From the NCBI GenBank assembly GCA_035345935.1, contig DAORDK010000080.1:1-13698 (forward strand): a stretch of DNA of 13,698 nucleotides, given 5' to 3'. This document shows positions 4,915-12,761 of the stretch, piece after piece. The notes under the pieces were generated by a model. It saw only the letters and a list, made by a program, of their open reading frames with translations. It ran no database searches and had not been told where the DNA came from. The DNA is from SSSZ01 sp035345935. GTDB taxonomy: Bacteria; Pseudomonadota; Gammaproteobacteria; Burkholderiales; Rhodocyclaceae. Position 1 is the stretch's first letter; each line of letters opens with the position of its first letter. Both the position numbers and the translations under genes were made by a program.

Positions 4915-7608
4915 TCAACCGGTGAGTGGCTTCACCACCCGCTTCACCGCCGTATCGTCCGGATGGGGGTGGATGGTGAATCCGAGGCTGGTCATCAGCT
5001 TGAACATCTTGGCATTGGTCGAAAGAACGTCGCCGACCACTGCGCGATAGCCTTTCTGCCGGGCACAGTCGATGAGGGCGGTCATCAGTTTGCGGCCGAC
5101 GCCGCACTTTTGCCAGGCGTCGCCCACCGCCAGAGCGAACTCCACCGATTCGCCATCCGGATTCAGGACATAGCGGGAGACGCCGATCTGAGTTTCCTTG
5201 CCGGCGTCGTCGGTGATGGTCGCGACGAGGGCCATTTCCCGGTCGTAGTCGATCTGGGTGAAGCGCACCAGCATGGTCTGGGTCAGTTCGCGGATGGTAT
5301 CCATGAACCGGTAATAGCGGGATTCGTCGGACATGGATTTGACGAATTCCTGTTCCATGTCCGCATCCTCCGGCCGGATCGGCCGGATATTGACCGTCGT
5401 GCCATCGTTCAACTGCCATTCCTGGATCAGATGAACCGGGTAGGGGTAGATCGCCATGTGGGCGTAGCGGTCCCCCGCCGGCGCGAGGGCATGGTCGATG
5501 ACGATGCGGGCATCGGCTGCGATAGCACCGTTTTCGTCGACGATGAGCGGGTTGAGGTCCATCTCGACTATCCACGGCAGTTCGCAGACCATCTCCGAGA
5601 TGCAGAGGAGGACTTCCTCCAGGGCTCCCATATCCACTGGCGGCATGTTGTGGAATTCGCCGAGGAGCTTGGAGGCACGGGTCGAACGGATGAGATCCTG
5701 GGCGAGGAATTTGTTCAGGGGCGGCAGGGCGACCGAACGGTCGTGGAAGATTTCGACGTCGAAGCCGCCAGCGCCGAAGGTGATGACCGGGCCGAAGATG
5801 GGGTCGCGGAGCACGCCGACCATCAATTCGCGACCGTTGGGGCGGGCCAGGAAAGGCTCGATCGAGACGCCATTGATGCGGGCGTTGGGATGCCGCTTCT
5901 GCACCGTTTCGATGATGTCGTGGTAGGCGTTGCGCACTGCCGGGGCATTGTTGATGTTGAGTCGCACGCCGCCGGCGTCGGATTTGTGGGGCAGATCGGG
6001 CGAGTCGACCTTCATGGCTACCGGGAAGCCGAGCTGCTCGGCGAGCAGCAGGGCTTCGGTGGCGGTACGGGCGACCATGGTCTGGGCCACCGGAACGCGG
6101 AAAGCGCGCAGGATGGCCTTCGATTCCATCTCGGAGAGCACCTTGCGCCGCTCGGCGAGCAGCGCTTCGATGAGCATCTTGGCTCCTTCGCACTCCGGGC
6201 GGCCGTGCTGCCGGGTAGGCTCGGGAGTCTGCAGCAGGAGCTTCTGGTTCCGGTAGTAGGTGGAAATGTGGAAGAAGAGGTCGATGGCCGTCTCGGGCAT
6301 ACGGAAAGCCGGAATACCCGAATCGGCGAGCAACTTGCGCCCGGCGGCTACTTGTTCTTCGCCCATCCAGCAGCAGATCAGGGACTTGGACGATTCCTCG
6401 CTGACCGCGACGACGGCCTTGGCCACTTCCAGGGGTTCGGTCATCGCCTGGGGTGAGAGCATGACCAGGATGCTGTCTGCGCCTTCGTCCTGGGCCACGG
6501 CCAAGATGGCGTCCTTGTATCGTTCCGGCGTCGCATCGCCCAGCAGGTCTACCGGATTGTTGTGGGACCAATTGGTGGGCAGGCACTTGTTGAGCGCCGC
6601 CATGGTGGCATCCGAGAGGCGTGCCAGGGGGATGCCCAGGTCTCCGGCGCGGTCCGCAGCCATGGCGCCGGGGCCGCCGCCGTTGGTGACGATGGCCAGC
6701 CGGGTACCCTGGAGGCGGAATTTGGAAGCCAGGGCCTTGGCGGCGTAAAACAGATGGGCCACGCTCGCCACCCGCACCACGCCGGAGCGGCGCACGGCAG
6801 CCTGGAAGACGGCATCCGTCACGGCGGCCATGCCGGAATGGGTCTGAGCGGCCATCGAGCCCGCTTCGTGGCGGCCCGCCTTCAGGAGGATGATGGGCTT
6901 GATCCGCGCGGCCGAGCGCAGCGCGCTCATGAAGCGGCGGGAATTACGGATGCCCTCAACGTACATCAGGATGTAGTGGGTGCGATTGTCGTAGATGAGG
7001 TAATCGAGAATTTCCCCGAAATCGACGTCGGCAATGCTCCCGAGGGAAATCACCGAAGAAAAGCCCACTTCGTTCGACTTGGCCCAGTCGAGGACTGCCG
7101 AGCACATGGCGCCGGACTGGGACACCAGGGCCATATTGCCACCCTGGGCCGTCACCCGGGCGAAGGTGGCATTGAGGCCAAGATCGGGACGGATGATGCC
7201 GAGGCAGTTGGGACCCAGGATACGAACGTTGTAGGAACGGGCGACTTCGAGCATCTTGCGCTCGATGGCGGCGCCCACGTGACCCGATTCGGAAAAGCCC
7301 GACGAGATGATGATGGCGTTACGTACGCCGCTGGTGCCGCATTGCTCGATGATGCGGGGTACGGTTTGGGGTTTGGTGGCAATGACCGCCATTTCGACGC
7401 GCGCCCCGATATCCTCGATGGTCTTGAAGCATTCCTGGCCGAGGACGCGTTCGTACTTGGGGTTGATGGCGTAGAGCCGCCCCTTGTAGCCGGAAGCCAG
7501 AATGTTCTTGAGGATGACGTGGCCAACGGCGGTTTCCCGCTCGGATGCGCCGATGACCGCTACTGACTTGGGCTCGAAGAGCGTGGTCAGGTAGTGCTGT
7601 TCCAACAT
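4915..7608 (-). CDS. pat: Pat-type protein lysine acetyltransferase (acyl-CoA synthetase-like plus GNAT)
   Basis: The 897-residue length and domain order match Salmonella Pat/E. coli YfiQ (886 aa), which acetylates and inactivates enzymes such as acetyl-CoA synthetase. Residues 8-140 are a CoA-binding Rossmann domain (PKSVAVIGAS, LGPNCLGI). Residues 150-460 are succinyl-CoA-ligase-like flavodoxin domains (LVSQSGAM, VTNGGGPGAM, NPVDLLGDA). Residues 480-710 form an ATP-grasp domain (AMKVDSPDLPHKSDAGGV, VEMDLNPL). Residues 738-890 are the GNAT acetyltransferase (EFALAV, then the acetyl-CoA loop QKCGVGRKLM at 833-842). His257 in QTHSGM sits in the region of the ligase active-site His, so some synthetase-type chemistry cannot be excluded; in known Pat proteins this half is regulatory. 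ATG 7608 has only a weak ribosome site (GAGG), but the N-terminus fits the family. The gene is single, convergent with the PEP-CTERM gene and divergent from the methyltransferase. Confidence 0.9.
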   Translation of the reverse strand: MLEQHYLTTLFEPKSVAVIGASERETAVGHVILKNILASGYKGRLYAINPKYERVLGQECFKTIEDIGARVEMAVIATKPQTVPRIIEQCGTSGVRNAIIISSGFSESGHVGAAIERKMLEVARSYNVRILGPNCLGIIRPDLGLNATFARVTAQGGNMALVSQSGAMCSAVLDWAKSNEVGFSSVISLGSIADVDFGEILDYLIYDNRTHYILMYVEGIRNSRRFMSALRSAARIKPIILLKAGRHEAGSMAAQTHSGMAAVTDAVFQAAVRRSGVVRVASVAHLFYAAKALASKFRLQGTRLAIVTNGGGPGAMAADRAGDLGIPLARLSDATMAALNKCLPTNWSHNNPVDLLGDATPERYKDAILAVAQDEGADSILVMLSPQAMTEPLEVAKAVVAVSEESSKSLICCWMGEEQVAAGRKLLADSGIPAFRMPETAIDLFFHISTYYRNQKLLLQTPEPTRQHGRPECEGAKMLIEALLAERRKVLSEMESKAILRAFRVPVAQTMVARTATEALLLAEQLGFPVAMKVDSPDLPHKSDAGGVRLNINNAPAVRNAYHDIIETVQKRHPNARINGVSIEPFLARPNGRELMVGVLRDPIFGPVITFGAGGFDVEIFHDRSVALPPLNKFLAQDLIRSTRASKLLGEFHNMPPVDMGALEEVLLCISEMVCELPWIVEMDLNPLIVDENGAIAADARIVIDHALAPAGDRYAHMAIYPYPVHLIQEWQLNDGTTVNIRPIRPEDADMEQEFVKSMSDESRYYRFMDTIRELTQTMLVRFTQIDYDREMALVATITDDAGKETQIGVSRYVLNPDGESVEFALAVGDAWQKCGVGRKLMTALIDCARQKGYRAVVGDVLSTNAKMFKLMTSLGFTIHPHPDDTAVKRVVKPLTG

Positions 7609-7643
7609 AGCTTGCCTCGCGGCGAAAAATTTGATCTAGGCGA

Positions 7644-7658
7644 TTGTGCGCCGCACAA
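7644..7658. promoter_or_regulatory. 15-base palindrome in the pat/methyltransferase divergent promoter region
   Basis: TTGTGCG (7644-7650) and CGCACAA (7652-7658) are exact reverse complements around a single C. The site lies 36 bases before the pat start and 98 bases before the methyltransferase start, where an operator for pat, or for both genes, would be expected. No terminator-type T-run follows. The regulator is unknown. Pat is under CRP control in E. coli, but this palindrome does not match the CRP consensus. Confidence 0.4.
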
Positions 7659-7755
7659 ATGATACCATAGGCCACTTCCGAATACCATGTGAAATCTTCG
7701 TGAATCCAGGCCCCGCGGCCCGCGGCGCTCGGGGCGCGAATCAGGAGAAGACGCG

Positions 7756-8301
7756 ATGCCGGATATCTGCGGCCACGGTTCTGGCCTTCCTCCCTCGTCC
7801 TGGGTGGTGCGCCACCAGGACAAGTTGCCGCCTGCCTGCCGGGTGCTCGATCTGGCTTGCGGTGGCGGTCGCCATGTCCGTTACCTGGCAGCGGCCGGGC
7901 ATCCGCTACTGGCGGTGGACCGCAATGGCGAAGCCCTGGCTGCTCTGGCCGGTCTGCCCGGCGTCGAAATCCTCGCTGCCGACCTGGAAGCGGAAACTTG
8001 GCCCCTGGCAGGTGCCCGGTTTGCCGGAATCGTGGTCACCAATTATCTCTGGCGTCCGCGGCTGGACGACTTGGTAGCCCTCCTGGAGCCGGGAGGCGTG
8101 CTCGTATACGAGACCTTCATGGCCGGGAACGAGCGCTACGGCAAGCCGTCGCGGCCGGATTTTCTGCTGGAATCCCAGGAATTGTTGGTGCTCGCCGCCC
8201 GGCACGGGCTCAACGTTTTGGCCTACGAGGAAGGGTACGCAGCCGAACCGCAGCCCGCCATGCGGCAGGCCCTGTGTGCCCGGCGGCCGCTCAGTCCTTA
8301 G
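7756..8301 (+). CDS. Class I SAM-dependent methyltransferase (TehB/methyltransf-25 type)
   Basis: ATG 7756 follows a good ribosome site (AGGAG, 7743-7747). The 181-residue protein has the core Rossmann methyltransferase motifs: motif I VLDLACGGGRH (30-40), the acidic residue after strand 2 (LLAVDRN, Asp55), motif III AADLE (75-79), motif IV region IVVTNYLWRP (92-101) and motif V LEPGGVLVYETF (110-121). A conserved-looking stretch NERYGKPSRPDFLL (125-138) follows. It is short for the class, with no added substrate domain, so the acceptor is probably a small molecule; TehB-type detoxification enzymes are similar in size. The substrate cannot be read from sequence. The gene stands alone and its 3' end overlaps convergent mnmH by 11 bases. 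It shares an upstream region with pat, but no shared pathway is evident. Confidence 0.8.
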   Translation: MPDICGHGSGLPPSSWVVRHQDKLPPACRVLDLACGGGRHVRYLAAAGHPLLAVDRNGEALAALAGLPGVEILAADLEAETWPLAGARFAGIVVTNYLWRPRLDDLVALLEPGGVLVYETFMAGNERYGKPSRPDFLLESQELLVLAARHGLNVLAYEEGYAAEPQPAMRQALCARRPLSP

Positions 8302-9355
8302 CGGCGATCCGGCCGGCAAGTTCGGAGATTCCGGCCGCCGACAGGTCGGCGGTGGCGTAGCGTTGCGGATCCGCAAACCCGGCGAAATGGGCGCCCTGGG
8401 ATCGGTGATAAAGCGGGTCGTAATGGGCTGCCAGCAATTCACCGACCAGGGTGGGCCAGATCCCTTCGTCCGCCAGACCCGCCCAGCGGGCCAGGGTCTC
8501 CTTGCTCTGGATTCCCTGCAGCACCTGGAGCCGGGCTTTCATCAGGCCGGGGTCGGCGATGAAGTACGCGTAGTCACGCAGCAGGAAATCGACGCGGGCC
8601 GCGAATTCGGCCTCGACCACCAGGCAGCGGGCGCCGCGCATCGCCCGCAAGAGGCTCTCAGGAATCTGGAGACGCCCGATCTTGCGGCTTTCAGCCTCCA
8701 CATAGACCGGTCTGGCCGGGTCGCAGGCGGCGAGGGCTGCAGCGAGGGCGCTCTCGAACCACTTCTGGCTGGGTTGCGGCTGATCGGGAAGTACTCCGAG
8801 GACCGAACCCTTGTGGCAGGCGAGAGCTTCCAGGTCGACAATCTGCTCGCCCCGCTCGCCCAGGGCTTGCAGGACGCGGGTCTTGGCGCTGCCGGTCGGG
8901 CCGCACAGGACGCGGAAGGCGAAGCGGGCGGGCAGTTCCTCGAGGCGCTCGATGACTGCCCTGCGGTAGGTCTTATAGCCGCCATCGAGTTGGCCGGCTG
9001 CCCAACCCACCGAACGCAAGACGGTGACCAGGGCTGCGCTGCGCATGCCGCCGCGCCAACAATAGACGACGGGTTTCCAGGTTTTCGGGCGGTCGATGAA
9101 GCGGCTGAGGAGATGGTCGCCGATATTGCGGGCGATCAGCGCAGCGCCTAGCTTCTTGGCGGCGAAGGGCGACGCTTGGGTGTAGAGGGTGCCGACTTCG
9201 GCACGCTGGGCGTCGTCGAGGACCGGGCAATTGAGGGCTCCCGGAATGTGGTCCTCGGCAAATTCCCCGGGCGAGCGGACGTCGATGATTTCGTCGAAGC
9301 GCTCAAGATCGGCAATGCCAACCTGGCCGGTGCGGGAGAGGGCGGTGGCGTTCAT
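8291..9355 (-). CDS. mnmH: tRNA 2-selenouridine synthase (rhodanese plus P-loop)
   Basis: MnmH (YbbB/SelU) turns 2-thiouridine at the wobble position of certain tRNAs into 2-selenouridine, through a geranylated intermediate, using selenophosphate. The start is ATG 9355, which overlaps the upstream tesA stop as ATGA; an ATG nine codons earlier lies inside tesA and is less likely. The 354 residues are close to E. coli (364). Residues 10-130 form the rhodanese domain (IIDVRSPGEFAEDHIPGA) with the catalytic Cys99 in YCWRGGMRS. Residues 148-160 hold the P-loop CGPTGSAKT that binds the prenyl/selenophosphate substrate, followed by VDLEALACHKGSVLG and VEAESRKIGRLQIP, both characteristic of the family. 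Selenophosphate synthetase (selD) is not in the window and would be needed elsewhere for selenation. Convergent overlap with the methyltransferase leaves no room for a separate terminator. Confidence 0.93.
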   Translation of the reverse strand: MNATALSRTGQVGIADLERFDEIIDVRSPGEFAEDHIPGALNCPVLDDAQRAEVGTLYTQASPFAAKKLGAALIARNIGDHLLSRFIDRPKTWKPVVYCWRGGMRSAALVTVLRSVGWAAGQLDGGYKTYRRAVIERLEELPARFAFRVLCGPTGSAKTRVLQALGERGEQIVDLEALACHKGSVLGVLPDQPQPSQKWFESALAAALAACDPARPVYVEAESRKIGRLQIPESLLRAMRGARCLVVEAEFAARVDFLLRDYAYFIADPGLMKARLQVLQGIQSKETLARWAGLADEGIWPTLVGELLAAHYDPLYHRSQGAHFAGFADPQRYATADLSAAGISELAGRIAAKD

Positions 9356-9954
9356 TTGAGCAGAGGGAGAAGCTGGGGCCATACGTTGTCGAGCAGCCTG
9401 GGCTGAGCCTGGGCATTGGGGTGGAGCATGTCGGGCTGGAACCAGCGGGCGTCGTCGGCGATGCCCTCCAGCAGGAACTCGACCCAGGGAGACTTGGCCG
9501 TCGTTGCGACGTCCCGGTAGGCCTCGCGGAACTCTCGCGCGTAGCTGCCGTAATTGGGGGGTAGGCGCATGCCGACCAAGAGAACGCGAGCGCCGACGGC
9601 GCGGCTGGCGCCGATCATCGTCGTGAGGTTGTCTTTCATGGCGGGGATGGGCAGTCCTCGCAGGCCGTCGTTTGCGCCCAGGGCGATGACGACCACGGCG
9701 GGACGGTACTGCTCAAGGGCTGCCGGCAGGCGGGAGCGGCCGCCGGCACTGGTTTCGCCGGAGATGCTGGCGTTGACGACGCTATAATCGGGGCGCTTTT
9801 CGGCAAGTCTGCCGGCCAGCAGCGCAGGCCAGGCGGCATCCGGCCGGAGGCCAAGGCCGGCGGAGAGCGAATCGCCGAAGACCAGCACGGTCTTGCTGGC
9901 GGCGGTGGCGGTGGTGGCGAGCAACAGGAACATCAGGAACAGAAAGCGAGGCAT
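9352..9954 (-). CDS. tesA: TesA-like periplasmic SGNH esterase/lysophospholipase
   Basis: This is a GDSL/SGNH-fold hydrolase of the TesA (thioesterase I/protease I/lysophospholipase L1) type. Starting at ATG 9954 gives 200 residues with a signal peptide (MPRFLFLMFLLLATTATAA, cleaved near residue 19), so it acts in the periplasm. The four SGNH blocks are present: GDSLS with Ser29, Gly66 in ISGET, Asn95 in LGAND, and Asp175/His178 in DMLHP. E. coli TesA is 208 residues. An in-frame ATG at 9969 would add five residues and overlap the divergent ABC gene; neither start has a strong ribosome site. Longer upstream extension is antisense to the ABC ATPase and is rejected. Its stop overlaps the mnmH start (ATGA), so the two are likely co-transcribed, which does not imply a common pathway. 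Confidence 0.9.
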   Translation of the reverse strand: MPRFLFLMFLLLATTATAASKTVLVFGDSLSAGLGLRPDAAWPALLAGRLAEKRPDYSVVNASISGETSAGGRSRLPAALEQYRPAVVVIALGANDGLRGLPIPAMKDNLTTMIGASRAVGARVLLVGMRLPPNYGSYAREFREAYRDVATTAKSPWVEFLLEGIADDARWFQPDMLHPNAQAQPRLLDNVWPQLLPLLK

Positions 9955-9967
9955 GGCGGAAGCAATC

Positions 9968-10624
9968 ATGGTGGAAGCGGCAGGTCTCGGCCGCACCGTA
10001 GACGGCGGCGGACAGGCGCTCGCGATTTTGCAGGATATTTCCTTCACCGTCATGGCTGGCGAAACGGTCGCCGTCGTCGGGGCCTCGGGGTCGGGCAAAT
10101 CGACGCTGCTCGGACTGCTGGCCGGCCTCGACAATCCCAGCGCGGGCAGCGTGCGCCTCGACGGCGTCGATCTTGCCGGTCTCGACGAGGATGCCCGGGC
10201 CGTCCTGCGTGGACGGCTACTCGGCTTCGTCTTTCAGTCCTTCCAATTGCTACCCTCCCTCACCGCTCTGGAAAATGTCATGGTTCCGCTGGAACTTGCC
10301 GGGACCCGCGGGGCCAGGGAGCGGGCCCTGGATTGGCTGCGCCGTGTCGGCCTCGGCGAGCGCGAACACCATGCTCCCCGTTACCTCTCCGGCGGCGAGC
10401 AGCAACGGGTGGCCCTGGCTCGGGCCTTCGCCCCCGGGCCGCGGCTGGTACTTGCCGACGAGCCGACCGGCAATCTGGATGCCGCCACCGGGCGCCAGAT
10501 CATCGACCTGATGTTCGATCTCAATGCCCGCGAGGGCACCACGCTCGTCCTCGTGACTCACGACGAGGCCATCGCTGCCCGCTGTGGCCGCGTGCTCCGG
10601 CTCGAGGCCGGTCGTTTGGTCTGA
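9968..10624 (+). CDS. ybbA: YbbA/LolD-family ABC transporter ATPase without its permease
   Basis: The 218-residue ATP-binding subunit has Walker A GASGSGKST (38-46), the Q-loop Gln90 (FVFQSFQLLPSLTALENV), signature LSGGEQQR (140-147), Walker B LVLADEPTGNLD (160-171) and the switch His198 (VTHDE). The FQLLPSLTALENVMVPLEL stretch is typical of the MacB/LolD/FtsE branch, which powers mechanotransmission or lipoprotein extraction rather than ordinary import. ATG 9968 is preferred over 9953 because GGAAG lies at proper spacing and the family begins M-[IV]-E. In many proteobacteria this gene is divergent from tesA, as here, and is followed by ybbP, a large FtsX-type permease. Here the next gene is hpnE on the other strand, so the partner is missing or elsewhere. 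The symbol rests on the tesA neighbourhood. Confidence 0.85.
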   Translation: MVEAAGLGRTVDGGGQALAILQDISFTVMAGETVAVVGASGSGKSTLLGLLAGLDNPSAGSVRLDGVDLAGLDEDARAVLRGRLLGFVFQSFQLLPSLTALENVMVPLELAGTRGARERALDWLRRVGLGEREHHAPRYLSGGEQQRVALARAFAPGPRLVLADEPTGNLDAATGRQIIDLMFDLNAREGTTLVLVTHDEAIAARCGRVLRLEAGRLV

Positions 10625-10691
10625 AATTCCGGGCAGCGGATAGCTGCACGGTTTCGAACCAGCACGCGCCGATCGCTGTCCTTTCCCGGGA

Positions 10692-11921
10692 TTAGGTGGC
10701 GCGGAGTGCCGCAGTCGCCGCGGCGCGCCCGCTGCGCACCGCTCCTTCGAGGGTGGCGGGGTATTCGGCCCAGGTATGGTCGCCCGCCAGGAAGAGATGG
10801 GGATGGGGCGTGCGGCAGTCTGTTCGCCGCAGTCCGGGGCCGCAGGAGAAGGTTGCTCGCCGCTCCCGGATGACCCGCTTCCAGATCGGCCGCGCGGGCA
10901 GGCCGGTTTCATCGTGCAGGCGCTCGCCGAGATCGGCGTCGGAGAATGTCTCCCAGGATCCGTGGCCGCTCAAGACCGCTCCCAGTACACCTCGGCCGCG
11001 ATCGACCACCCACTGGCCGATGCCGCCGGAGAGCTCGACCAGGGCGAAAGGCAGCGCGACCGTGGGCTCGTACCCCAGGTAGACCGTGGCGATGGGTTCG
11101 TACTCGTAGGTCGGAAACGGAATCCCGGGGGGCAAGAGTTTGCCCAGGTGCTGGGGGGCGACGGCGACGATCGCTCGGTCGAAGGGCGCACCGTCGATAA
11201 ACACACCGGATACCGCCGGGACGACGCTGCCCACCCGCTGTCCGAAACGCAGGTCGGCTCCTCGGGCGCCCAACCACGCAGTGGCGGGCTCGGGAAACAG
11301 GGCGCCGAGGTCGGTCCGAGGGAGCAGGAGGTCGGTGTCCTCGCGCCGCGGACTGCCCAGGCTGTCCCGCAGGACGTTGGCGAAGATCTGGGCCGAGGCG
11401 CGAACCGGCGGGGTATTGAGGGCGGCAAAACACAAGGGTTCCCAAAGCCGGCGGCGCAAGACCCCGGTCTGACCAGCGGCATCCAACCAGGCGGCGACGG
11501 TGAGGTCGCCATCGAGCCGGAATCGCCGGCCCTTCAGACCTTGCATCCAGGCCGCGGTGCGCAGCTTTTCCGGCCAGGGAACGCCGCGGGCGGCCAGGAG
11601 TCCCCAAGCGAGGTTGACAGGCGCGGGCAGGCGGGGGAGGGCGAGGTCGAAACCCGCTGCGTCGGTTACCCGCAGGGGATGGCGTTCGAGGAGGTCGGCC
11701 GGGTTGGCCCCTACCCAGGCCATGAGGGCCAGGGTCTCGCGATAGGCTCCGAGCAGAATGTGTTGGCCGTTGTCCAAGGCCTGCCCGGAGATGTCGGCGG
11801 CCCGTGCCCGCCCGCCCGGCCGCCGGCCGGCCTCGAAGAGCGTGACGCTGGCCCCTGCAGCCACCAGGTCGACGGCGGCGGCGAGTCCCGCCCAGCCGGC
11901 GCCGACGACGGCGACCTTCAC
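10692..11921 (-). CDS. hpnE: Hydroxysqualene dehydroxylase HpnE (FAD-dependent)
   Basis: HpnE reduces hydroxysqualene to squalene, the last step of the three-enzyme bacterial squalene route. The 409-residue protein starts with an FAD-binding Rossmann motif, VAVVGAGWAGLAAA (3-16), and Glu30 (VTLFEAGRRPGGRAR), as in phytoene desaturase-like amine oxidoreductases. DNGQHILLGAYRETL and LWEPLCFAALNTPP are typical of the HpnE branch, and the C-terminus carries the second FAD motif LFLAGDHTWAEYPATLEGAVRSG. The start is GTG 11921, overlapping the hpnD stop as GTGA, so translation is coupled. It is the last gene of the hpnC-hpnD-hpnE operon and converges on the ABC ATPase across 67 bases that contain no clear terminator. 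The enzyme is expected to work at the membrane because substrate and product are lipids. Confidence 0.94.
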   Translation of the reverse strand: MKVAVVGAGWAGLAAAVDLVAAGASVTLFEAGRRPGGRARAADISGQALDNGQHILLGAYRETLALMAWVGANPADLLERHPLRVTDAAGFDLALPRLPAPVNLAWGLLAARGVPWPEKLRTAAWMQGLKGRRFRLDGDLTVAAWLDAAGQTGVLRRRLWEPLCFAALNTPPVRASAQIFANVLRDSLGSPRREDTDLLLPRTDLGALFPEPATAWLGARGADLRFGQRVGSVVPAVSGVFIDGAPFDRAIVAVAPQHLGKLLPPGIPFPTYEYEPIATVYLGYEPTVALPFALVELSGGIGQWVVDRGRGVLGAVLSGHGSWETFSDADLGERLHDETGLPARPIWKRVIRERRATFSCGPGLRRTDCRTPHPHLFLAGDHTWAEYPATLEGAVRSGRAAATAALRAT

Positions 11922-12751
11922 GCGAACATCCAGGTTTTCCAGGCGATCCAGAGCTTGCGCACTGGGGTGAGGGCGATGCGCTGGTGGAGCACCCGATAGT
12001 CGTCGTTGGCGATTTCCCGCAGGAGAGTCCGGTAGATGGCCGCCATGATCAGGCCCGGGCGCTGGGATTTGCGATCCGCGGCGGGTAATTGGGAAAGCGC
12101 CTGGTCATAGTATTTTTCTGCCCGCGCCACCTGGAACGCCATGAGGGCGGAGAAATTTTCCGAGTACCGGGAGTTCAGGATGTCCGCCGCCGGGACGCCG
12201 AATTGCTTGAGCTCGTCCATGGGGATGTAGATGCGGCCGCGGCGGGCATCCTCACCGATGTCGCGGACGATGTTGGTGAGCTGGAAGGCCATGCCCAGAT
12301 CGTGCGCGTACTTCAGCGTCTGGCGGTCCCGGTAGCCGAAGATTTCTGCGGCGAGCAGCCCGACCACGCTGGCCACCCGGTAGCAGTAGAGGGACAGGCC
12401 CTTGAAATCCAGGTAGCGGGATTGGGTGAGGTCCATTTCCATGCCGTCGATGATTTCGAGCAATTGCTCGCTCGGCAGGCTGAAGCTGTGGCCCACCGCG
12501 TGGAGAGCCCGACCCACCGGATGTTGGGGCTGGCCGTCGGCGATGCGCTGGACTTCCTGGCGCCACCAGACCAGCTTGGTGGCGGCGATGGCGGGGTCGT
12601 GGCATTCGTCCACCACGTCGTCCACCTCCCGGCAGAAGGCGTAGAGGGCCATGATGGCTCGGCGGCGCTCGGGCGGCAGAAAGAGGAAGCTGTAATAGAA
12701 GGACGAGCCGCTGGCAGCGCACTTCTCCTGGCAGTACTGGTGTGGGTCCAT
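11918..12751 (-). CDS. hpnD: Presqualene diphosphate synthase HpnD
   Basis: HpnD condenses two farnesyl diphosphates into presqualene diphosphate. The 277-residue protein belongs to the trans-isoprenyl diphosphate/squalene-phytoene synthase family and has both Mg-binding Asp motifs: DDVVDE (44-49) and NIVRDIGEDARRGRIYIP (160-177, Asp164 and Asp168). The opening residues (SSFYYSFLFLPPERRRAIMALYAFCREVDD) and the YCYRVASVVGLL helix are diagnostic. Against HpnC, the second motif reads DxxED with GRIYIP, as in HpnD. ATG 12751 lies 10 bases after the hpnC stop and its own stop overlaps the hpnE start, so it is the middle gene of a three-gene operon. All expected active-site residues are present, and I see nothing odd. 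Confidence 0.94.
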   Translation of the reverse strand: MDPHQYCQEKCAASGSSFYYSFLFLPPERRRAIMALYAFCREVDDVVDECHDPAIAATKLVWWRQEVQRIADGQPQHPVGRALHAVGHSFSLPSEQLLEIIDGMEMDLTQSRYLDFKGLSLYCYRVASVVGLLAAEIFGYRDRQTLKYAHDLGMAFQLTNIVRDIGEDARRGRIYIPMDELKQFGVPAADILNSRYSENFSALMAFQVARAEKYYDQALSQLPAADRKSQRPGLIMAAIYRTLLREIANDDYRVLHQRIALTPVRKLWIAWKTWMFA

Positions 12752-12761
12752 GGCTACATTG

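Noticed and set aside
4835..6586. 583-residue minus-strand frame inside pat
   Set aside because: It is an out-of-phase shadow of the high-GC pat gene, rich in Arg, Pro and His, with no domain.
4963..7566. Long plus-strand frames of 497 and 334 residues opposite pat
   Set aside because: They are antisense shadows caused by GC-rich codon structure. The minus frame has full Pat domain order.
10625..10691. Terminator between the ABC ATPase and hpnE
   Set aside because: Only 5-base stems such as GCAGC/GCTGC are found, with no T-tract.
10776..11999. 407-residue plus-strand frame opposite hpnE
   Set aside because: It is an antisense shadow. hpnE has complete FAD motifs and operon overlap.
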